The position numbers were made by a program, and so were the translations under genes. From positions 1-19,534 of the forward strand of contig JAEYVD010000618.1 of assembly GCA_023432075.1 (NCBI GenBank): a stretch of DNA of 19,534 bases, read 5' to 3'. Below, one piece after another: positions 15,020 to 19,534 of this stretch (positions are counted from its first letter, which is position 1; each line of letters starts with the position of its first letter). Under the pieces are notes generated by a model. It had not been told where the DNA came from. It searched no databases and saw only the letters and a program-made list of their open reading frames with translations. This DNA comes from Pseudomonadota bacterium. GTDB taxonomy: Bacteria > Pseudomonadota > Gammaproteobacteria > Burkholderiales > Burkholderiaceae_B.

Positions 15020-15781
15020 ATGAATCCCGCCTCTCGGCTCTCGGCTTTCGTGGCTCATGCTCGGCACTACAGCTCGCCCGGCGCGAACGGGAATGTGCAA
15101 TGGGCGCAGATCTTTCTGCACAAAAAGGCGATTCCAAATGCTGAGGAACTTCACGCGATTTCGCTGAAGCTCCATTCGATTCAGGATCAGCTGAACGACC
15201 TTACAGAGATTCTCCAAGATATGAAAATCCCCGGGGATCTATACCTGACGCCTATAGCGCAATTGAAATCGGCCACCTCCGCCGGATCTCTCAACAAGCC
15301 GTGGGATCAGATCCGAGGCGCGTTCAGCGCTGAGAACGCTATGGCGCTTCGTTGGGCAGCCAATGCGATAGGAATGACAGAAGCGCCTGCGTCAGACTCC
15401 GAACTAAAACAGTTCAATGAGCATCTCGCGGCTATGAGCGCCACTCTCGAGAGTGGCGAGCTGCCTAGGTCGCTGCGTCAGATGATCAAACGTCAGCTTG
15501 ACTCCATGAACGCCGCTTTAGCGGACTATTCAATTACAGGCATTGCTCCGTTACAGCAGTCCTTGAATGCCGCGATGGGCGAATTTACGTTGAGCAAAGA
15601 TAGTATTGCGGCGGCCGTGGAGGCAGCATCCCCGGAGGAGAAAGAGGGGATTCAAAAGCACTTCGACACTATTAAACGTGGAGCAGACCTCGTAGAAAAA
15701 ACTGCGAAGGTGGCTGGAGCAAGCCAACAGCTTCTCGGGTATGCGAGTAAAGCGGTTCAAGCCTTGACCGGATTCTTCTGA
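15020..15781 (+). CDS. Unrecognised helical protein, 253 residues, in the phage gap
   Basis: Starts at the ATG at 15020 with AAGGAG eleven bases upstream. Alpha-helical throughout, with several Lys/Glu/Gln-rich helices (ISLKLHSIQDQLNDLTEIL; ELPRSLRQMIKRQLDSMNAA) and a conserved-looking opening VQWAQIFLHKKAIPNAEEL. The C-terminal helix (GASQQLLGYASKAVQALTGFF) is weakly amphipathic. No signal peptide. I recognise no family. It is oriented against both neighbours, overlaps the HNH gene's end by 25 bases, and sits where an intact phage would carry its structural module. An accessory cargo gene is the simplest reading. Confidence 0.75.
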   Translation: MNPASRLSAFVAHARHYSSPGANGNVQWAQIFLHKKAIPNAEELHAISLKLHSIQDQLNDLTEILQDMKIPGDLYLTPIAQLKSATSAGSLNKPWDQIRGAFSAENAMALRWAANAIGMTEAPASDSELKQFNEHLAAMSATLESGELPRSLRQMIKRQLDSMNAALADYSITGIAPLQQSLNAAMGEFTLSKDSIAAAVEAASPEEKEGIQKHFDTIKRGADLVEKTAKVAGASQQLLGYASKAVQALTGFF

Positions 15782-16125
15782 CGGCCCAAACCCTCTTTAT
15801 TTGCTCGGTATCCCATGTCCTCCCTCGTCTTGGCGGCATGGCATCCGACCTTGGGCCCTTCTGCATTGCGCGTGACGCACAGCACCTGCGAGTTCTCGTC
15901 GGTGTCCGCACCCCCATCGTGCAGGCTGACCTTGTGGTCCAGCTCGAACCCGTCGGGATACGCGGTCACCGCGCCGCAGTGGGCGCAATGCGAATCCGCC
16001 AACCAGACACGCAACCGGCGATCTTACAGCTTGCGGCCTGCCATGCGCTTGGCGCTGGGCGTGGGCGCAGCGGCCAGTCTGGGAACGGCCATTGCAAGGC
16101 GCGGCTTGAGTGTCGTGAGTTTCAT
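15757..16125 (-). pseudogene. Phage HNH endonuclease gene with a nonsense codon
   Basis: Starts at the ATG at 16125 (AGGGA upstream) and reads MKLTTLKPRLAMAVPRLAA to GRKL, then TAA at 16024-16026 where CAA (Gln) would keep the frame, and continues DRRLRVWLADSHCAHCG, ELDHKVSLHDGG, ENSQVLC and GCHAAKT. These give the zinc CxxC pairs and the H-N-H residues of a phage HNH nuclease. The HNH core could still be made from an in-frame TTG at 16014. After DMGYR the ending (ANKEGLGRQKNPVKA) is atypical, so the C-terminus may be replaced at a deletion junction. In intact phages this gene adjoins terminase and aids packaging; no terminase is here. Confidence 0.8.
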
Positions 16126-16367
16126 GCCGAATCCCTATGTGATCTTGTCGGGTGCTATCTACTACACACCGCCCGACGGCTATGCCCCTTTCCCCGCACG
16201 CCATGCCCAGCGTGCGGACCCTTGATAGCGATAGGCGGAGAAGTACCGTATGCCCGCAAAAGGCCTCGCGGGCAGAGCAATACGCTAACCGGACGTTCTA
16301 ACTCTTAAGAAACATTCCATTTCTGCCGTTGAAGGCATAAAGTCCTTCTCGAAACGGAGATATTTAG

Positions 16368-17498
16368 ATGCTTAAGGTCGCGCGACCAATTTCGCTTTCT
16401 CTAATTACGACGGTCACCCTTGCTCTAGGCGGTTGTGGAGACGAGGTTCTCGACTGGCGGAATGCCGAGGTCAGCAGCAACAAAGTGTTCGCCGGCAACG
16501 CTAACAAACCCTTCAGCGGCAAAGTGACCAACGTTCCTTACTCCAAGATCTTGAGCGGGCAGCGCGGATACAACACTTTGATGGGTCAAGGGGGTGCGAT
16601 AGTGACCGCCCTACATGGGACTGCCCTTCTTTGTGATATCGCGGTAGACGACGGAGTACTAGACGGCTCCTTTGCATGTAGGCAAGGCCAAAGCAAAAAG
16701 GCCCAGATGGAGGGGACCTTCAAATCGGGCGGGCTTTCCGGCAAGTTCACTATCCGCGATGCCAAGAACGACCAAGTGGTGACGGAGGCGAGCTTTGAGG
16801 ACGGAGCTCTAGACGGCACCCTAGTACGCTGGGATGGGGGAACGGGGAAAAAAGTTCTAGAACAGGCAATCTCGCGCAACGTCGCCCACGGCAAGTACAA
16901 GTCGTGGGACAAAGAGACAGGAAAGCTCGTGCTCGAGGGCCATTTCGTCGAGGGCAAACCTGACGGCGAGTGGCGCAAATTCGATGCCGACGGGAATGAG
17001 CTTGAGAGAAGCAATTATTCCAACGGGGTTCTGAATGGAAAGTCACAAAAGTCCGATGCTAAAGGCAAGTCACTCGAGAACGGAACATACACACAAAATG
17101 TTTTTACCGGCACGCGGTTGCACCAGATTTCAACCAGCGGCGTGGTGATCGACGAAGTAACTGTGCAGGTTGTCAACGATCAAGTAGTTCGTAGTCCGGA
17201 CGCGAAAGCGCGAATAGCCGCAGCCGAAGAGATCGAACGTTGCGTGGACTACAAGTCGCGCGACTTCAACTACAAAACCGGGCCCACGCTTGAGCACTGC
17301 AAGTCATTGAAACCGCAAAATGTTTCAGGATTGGCGATGTTGATTGACGAGGACCGCAGTAGCTTTCCGGATGAGTCAAATAGTTGCACCACGGCTTGGG
17401 AGAACTCTTTCCGAAAAGCAAATGGCGATGAAGCTCCTATCAACTTCGAACTAGCCTGGGAATTTGTCGACAATTGTCGCGCTGGCAAGCGTCCCTAA
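16368..17498 (+). CDS. Lipoprotein with MORN-like repeats
   Basis: 376 residues from the ATG at 16368, with GGAG eight bases upstream. A lipoprotein signal peptide ends LALGGC (Cys23). Residues about 100-240 hold repeats of the MORN/YwqK type: G.F..G.LSGKF, ASFEDGALDGTLVRW, GKLVLEGHFVEGKPDGEWRK and NYSNGVLNGKSQ. The C-terminal third has four to six Cys that may form disulfides (ERCVDY, LEHCKSL, SNSCTTAW, VDNCRAG). The protein should be membrane-anchored and face the periplasm or cell surface. Phages often carry such lipoproteins as lysogenic-conversion genes; that role here is inference. Confidence 0.8.
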   Translation: MLKVARPISLSLITTVTLALGGCGDEVLDWRNAEVSSNKVFAGNANKPFSGKVTNVPYSKILSGQRGYNTLMGQGGAIVTALHGTALLCDIAVDDGVLDGSFACRQGQSKKAQMEGTFKSGGLSGKFTIRDAKNDQVVTEASFEDGALDGTLVRWDGGTGKKVLEQAISRNVAHGKYKSWDKETGKLVLEGHFVEGKPDGEWRKFDADGNELERSNYSNGVLNGKSQKSDAKGKSLENGTYTQNVFTGTRLHQISTSGVVIDEVTVQVVNDQVVRSPDAKARIAAAEEIERCVDYKSRDFNYKTGPTLEHCKSLKPQNVSGLAMLIDEDRSSFPDESNSCTTAWENSFRKANGDEAPINFELAWEFVDNCRAGKRP

Positions 17499-17557
17499 TA
17501 ACCCGACTCTCGTCGGACTCCGACTGGTGATCCATATCGGGGCTTTCGTTTGTGTAG

Positions 17558-17627
17558 AGCCGGCAGAGGGAATCGAATCCTCGCTGCGCGGCTTGGAAGG
17601 CCCGCGGCTGACCCTGTGCACGCCTGC
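17558..17627 (-). tRNA. Degenerate tRNA-Gly (UCC anticodon), probably a pseudo-tRNA
   Basis: On the minus strand CTTCCAA (anticodon TCC) sits between GGGC and GCCGC, followed by GAGGA-TTCGATT-CCCTC and TGCCGGC-T. GCAGGCG (17627-17621) pairs with the acceptor TGCCGGC except at 3:70. Defects: an extra G in the anticodon stem, a D-stem shortened to about two pairs, A53 where G53 normally pairs C61, and CTA instead of CCA. The resemblance to tRNA-Gly is clear, but so many lesions argue against function. Confidence 0.5.
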
Positions 17628-17638
17628 GGAAATTAAAC

Positions 17639-17659
17639 CTTACAGTTTAGTAAGTTTTT
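17639..17659 (+). repeat. Short inverted repeat with T-run upstream of the YjzC-like gene
   Basis: CTTAC-AGTTTA-GTAAG followed by TTTTT. It is either a weak plus-strand terminator after the lipoprotein gene or part of the promoter region of the small downstream gene. The 5-base stem is weak. Confidence 0.3.
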
Positions 17660-17717
17660 ATTGCTATGGTTTTGATGGGGCGCATGTGCGACCTCACCAA
17701 CCCAATGGAGTAGAAAC

Positions 17718-17897
17718 ATGCAAAAACCTGGTGAAAAAGCCAACCGGTCCGGACAGTATGAAATCATTGGCCCTCGTGGTGGAAGTACCGGCAAGGAGCG
17801 CACTGTAGTTAAGGGCGAGCCCCTGCCGCCAACGCCGAAACCGGGGCAAGGATACAAAATTTCGGATCCGACCAAAAATAAGAGCGGCCGCCCTTGA
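17718..17897 (+). CDS. Small YjzC-like protein
   Basis: 59 residues, ATG at 17718 with GGAG seven bases upstream, stop TGA at 17895. The protein is Gly/Pro/Lys-rich and compact: KPGEKANRSGQYEIIGPRGG near the start, then ERTVVKGEPLPPTPKPGQGY and a basic tail. The motif order (PG...SGQYE..GPRGG...T..KGE.LPPTP..G) matches small proteins annotated as YjzC-like in many bacteria and phages; this is a memory match, not a search. Function unknown. A terminator follows at 17942. Confidence 0.7.
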   Translation: MQKPGEKANRSGQYEIIGPRGGSTGKERTVVKGEPLPPTPKPGQGYKISDPTKNKSGRP

Positions 17898-17941
17898 TGC
17901 CGTAGAGGCTGCCTATCCGGAAGTTCGTGGCCGGAAGAAAC

Positions 17942-17975
17942 AGCCCCGAGCACAATCAGTGTCCGGGGCTTTCGT
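17942..17975. terminator. Intrinsic terminator between convergent small genes
   Basis: AGCCCCG (17942-17948) pairs with CGGGGCT (17964-17970), followed by TTTCG on the plus strand and by GTTTCTTCC on the minus strand. It lies between the stop of the YjzC-like gene and the stop of the minus-strand gene at 17994, so it may end transcription from both sides. Confidence 0.55.
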
Positions 17976-17993
17976 ATGCTGTGGGGCGCTGCT

Positions 17994-18188
17994 TTATTCG
18001 CCCACGAAATCATCGGTCGCTAGTCGCTTGGACCCGAACCGAACTTCATAGCCAGGACCCTTCTCTTTCAGATGCGAGCGGGCTTGCTCTTCGGTCGGGA
18101 AAAATCCCGCGAGATCCCAAGGCGCATTCCGCAGCACTGCCCAGCCCTTCACCCATCCGGGGTTGTCATCGTCCAGCTTGTAGTCCAT
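17994..18188 (-). CDS. Small conserved phage-type protein
   Basis: 64 residues from the ATG at 18188, preceded by a strong AGGAGG. Acidic start (MDYKLDDDNPGW), then WAVLRNAPWDLAGFFPTEEQA and a Lys-rich segment ending RLATDDFVGE. This short soluble form, rich in Trp/Phe with an EEQAR helix, resembles small hypothetical proteins of proteobacterial phages, but no function is known to me. Confidence 0.7.
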   Translation of the reverse strand: MDYKLDDDNPGWVKGWAVLRNAPWDLAGFFPTEEQARSHLKEKGPGYEVRFGSKRLATDDFVGE

Positions 18189-18231
18189 TCTGGCCTCCTG
18201 TGTGTGGAGACCGAATAATAGCCGGGGCGCC

Positions 18232-18519
18232 CTAATTACTCACCAGAGCAATTTGGGCTTCCGCACCGGATTCGGGCCGACAGATTAGCTCAAAGCTAGA
18301 CACCTGCCCAAGCGAGGTATCAGTCCACACTGCTACCGGTCTTACATAGCTGGAATCTCGTAGCTTGCCTACAAAGCGCTCAGTGTGGACCATAACCCGC
18401 CGGCCGAACGCCCCCACGACATACACATCAACTTCCACGGTCGCGCCGGAACCATTGGCGCCGATTAGCCGATACACGTGAAGCGCGATCTTGTGATGGA
18501 CCTGGCAGTTTTCAATCAT
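18232..18519 (-). CDS. Hypothetical protein, 95 residues
   Basis: Reads MIENCQVHHKIALHVYRLIG from the ATG at 18519, then alternating hydrophobic strands (VEVDVYVVGAFGRRVMVH; FELICRPESGAEAQIALVS), so probably all-beta. No ribosome site is evident, and the gene starts only 15 bases past a strong bidirectional terminator. Expression would need read-through or a promoter overlapping the hairpin. Unrecognised. Confidence 0.55.
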   Translation of the reverse strand: MIENCQVHHKIALHVYRLIGANGSGATVEVDVYVVGAFGRRVMVHTERFVGKLRDSSYVRPVAVWTDTSLGQVSSFELICRPESGAEAQIALVSN

Positions 18520-18532
18520 CCCGTTTGCAATG

Positions 18533-18574
18533 AAAAGAGCCCCGCCTGCTTCTCGGGCGGGGCTCTTCGTTTTA
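18533..18574. terminator. Strong bidirectional rho-independent terminator
   Basis: AAGAGCCCCGCC (18535-18546), an 8-9 base loop, and GGCGGGGCTCTT (18556-18567) give a perfect 12-base stem. T-runs follow on both strands (CGTTTTA on plus; TTTTCA on minus). It lies directly after the stop of the gene ending at 18600. Confidence 0.88.
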
Positions 18575-18599
18575 TCGCCAAAAGGCGGTGCGACGACCG

Positions 18600-19013
18600 C
18601 TACATCGTGCGAGCCAACGAAATGTACGCATGACCATTACCATTGCCCAGCGGACCATGGTAGAGATCAATCGTCCCTTCGTGTTCAAGCACTGCACAAA
18701 CTGCCGCGCGCAGGGAGTCGGTCCAGTTCCATCCGTCGGTGGGCGCCCGCACCGCATCCGAAACGACCTGATAGAGCGTCCGTCGCGCGGTTGTCTTGGA
18801 TTGTCCGTCGCTGGACAATCCAAACGTCTTGTGGCTGCACTTCGCGACTTCTTTCAGGATGGAGGACCACTCGCTGAGAGCGAAGCGGTAGACTTTGCCG
18901 TTCTGAGTTTGCCCTACGGTCAAGTCGACGAATACGCCCTTGTTCGTACGTTTGTATTGAAAAATGCCTTCTTGATGCCCTGCGTGCCGACCCAGCGTCT
19001 GCATAACTTTCAT
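18600..19013 (-). CDS. Hypothetical phage protein, 137 residues
   Basis: Start ATG at 19013 chosen for GAGGGG seven bases upstream; a longer frame exists but overlaps the upstream gene. The gene starts 10 bases after the stop at 19024, so it is probably co-transcribed. Mixed alpha/beta sequence with KGVFVDLTVGQTQNGKVYRF and ALSEWSSILKEVAK, then APTDGWNWTDSLRAA. No recognisable motif. The gene contains a perfect 11-base inverted repeat (18796-18823) and ends at the strong terminator. Confidence 0.7.
   Translation of the reverse strand: MKVMQTLGRHAGHQEGIFQYKRTNKGVFVDLTVGQTQNGKVYRFALSEWSSILKEVAKCSHKTFGLSSDGQSKTTARRTLYQVVSDAVRAPTDGWNWTDSLRAAVCAVLEHEGTIDLYHGPLGNGNGHAYISLARTM
18796..18823. repeat. 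Perfect 11-base inverted repeat inside a coding region
   Basis: TTGGATTGTCC (18796-18806), a 6-base loop, and GGACAATCCAA (18813-18823). It lies within the 137-residue gene, in codons for FGLSSDGQS. No T-run follows, so it is not a standard terminator. Confidence 0.85.
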
Positions 19014-19023
19014 TGTCTGCCCC

Positions 19024-19416
19024 TCAGTCTTCGACCAAGAGGTTGTCGGGTTCTTCGGGAAAGGTTCCCTCGTATTCATCGGCGATCGCTTCCTGCGGGC
19101 TGTGCGCATTCAGGAGATCGGCGACCCGCTTGGGGCCAATACGGGGCCACGCGTGGACCTTATCGGCCTTGATCGCGCCGAATTCGGTATCGGACACGAT
19201 GAGCTGATTCCAGCCCAGTCCGAGCATTTCTTCGCTCAACTCATCCAAGAAGAGCGCAGACAGCCGGTGCCAGCCCGACAGCTTGCGCAGCGACTCCTTC
19301 GTGTACCGAAATCGGGTGGTTTCCCGACCCTTTTCGTCACCGAAGCGCTTGGCGTTCAGGACCAGCAGTTGGGCGGCTGCTTCAGCAGACAGTTTATTGC
19401 GACGTTTACGCGCCAT
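19024..19416 (-). CDS. Hypothetical phage protein, 130 residues
   Basis: ATG at 19416 with AAGG about nine bases upstream. Basic start (MARKRRNKLSAEAAAQLL), a central helical part (SLRKLSGWHRLSALFLDEL), a stretch DTEFGAIKADKVHAWPRIG, and an acidic tail ending DNLLVED. It resembles small conserved hypothetical proteins of phages from this bacterial family; I know no function. First gene of a two-gene unit with the one at 18600, downstream of an AT-rich regulatory stretch. Confidence 0.7.
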   Translation of the reverse strand: MARKRRNKLSAEAAAQLLVLNAKRFGDEKGRETTRFRYTKESLRKLSGWHRLSALFLDELSEEMLGLGWNQLIVSDTEFGAIKADKVHAWPRIGPKRVADLLNAHSPQEAIADEYEGTFPEEPDNLLVED

Positions 19417-19435
19417 AGCTACTTACCTTCAGAGA

Positions 19436-19534
19436 GGGTTTGGTCAAAGACCAGAGGGGTGTGCGGCCGCGAGAGCCAAAACAAATAATATCAAATTTTC
19501 AAAGTATAGTCATATTTTTCGATCTATACTCATG
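19436..19534. promoter_or_regulatory. AT-rich control region with inverted repeats
   Basis: AGTATAG (19503-19509) and CTATACT (19524-19530) form perfect 7-base arms 14 bases apart, and TGGTC-AAA-GACCA (19441-19453) is a second small palindrome. Together with the AT-rich stretch 19480-19520 they look like an operator/promoter region for the minus-strand genes starting at 19416, and perhaps for a plus-strand gene beyond the window edge. Confidence 0.5.

Noticed and set aside
15797..16204. A 135-residue minus-strand ORF overlapping the HNH gene
   Set aside because: It lies in another frame with no motifs; the HNH frame has CxxC pairs and HNH residues.
16251..16272. GCCCGC/GCGGGC hairpin as a terminator
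   Set aside because: The 6-7 base stem has a 10-base loop and no T-run on either strand.
1..19534. CRISPR array, retron or diversity-generating retroelement
   Set aside because: No regularly spaced repeats, no reverse transcriptase motif and no template/variable repeat pair were seen on either strand.

Overview
The high-GC left half and the protein families point to a betaproteobacterium of the Alcaligenaceae (Achromobacter or Bordetella type). This is inferred from family resemblance, not from a marker gene. The window joins a chromosomal surface-structure region (about 1-10270) to the end of a decaying prophage or phage-derived island (about 10271 to beyond the window end).

Positions 1-7063, all on the minus strand, are a Tad (Flp-type) pilus operon. 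In transcription order it encodes a pilin-like prepilin, a TadG-like protein, a TadE-like protein, an unrecognised two-repeat protein, CpaB/RcpC, the CpaC/RcpA secretin, a TadA/CpaF ATPase with an FHA domain fused at its N-terminus, and the start of a TadB-like protein cut by the window edge. Most genes overlap their neighbour by 1-4 bases, mainly as ATGA, so they look translationally coupled. No separate TadZ and no prepilin peptidase lies in the window. Upstream of the pilin are 371 bases without a gene, holding a near-duplicate 17/21-base element. Then comes a complete type Va autotransporter (7435-10005, minus).

The chromosome/island boundary is marked by the 3' half of a minus-strand tRNA gene with a CAU anticodon (10271-10317), still followed by its terminator. 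Past it the sequence is unrelated to a tRNA and carries a tandem TTACGTCAAG pair that could be integrase arm sites. This is what a phage attachment junction looks like. The intact tRNA and the integrase should lie beyond the right edge.

The island is a patchwork. Next to the junction is a cargo block: an HTH-type gene broken by three lesions, a HEPN-type protein with an RNxxxH motif, a wrecked SRAP (YedK/HMCES) gene, and an intact 300-residue DUF6236-like protein. A lysis remnant follows (a small protein, Rz, and an overlapping Rz1 with a one-base frameshift). Then come an intact 253-residue protein of unknown function, an HNH endonuclease with a nonsense codon, a MORN-like lipoprotein, a degenerate tRNA-Gly(UCC), a small YjzC-like protein and four small phage-type genes separated by terminators. 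No terminase, portal, capsid, tail or integrase gene is present. The HNH gene and the lysis genes, which normally lie at opposite ends of a structural module, are only about 1 kb apart, so I infer a deletion or replacement of that module.

The intact genes in the island (the HEPN protein, the DUF6236-like protein, the 253-residue protein and the lipoprotein) sit among broken phage genes. They are the best candidates for functions that the host keeps.
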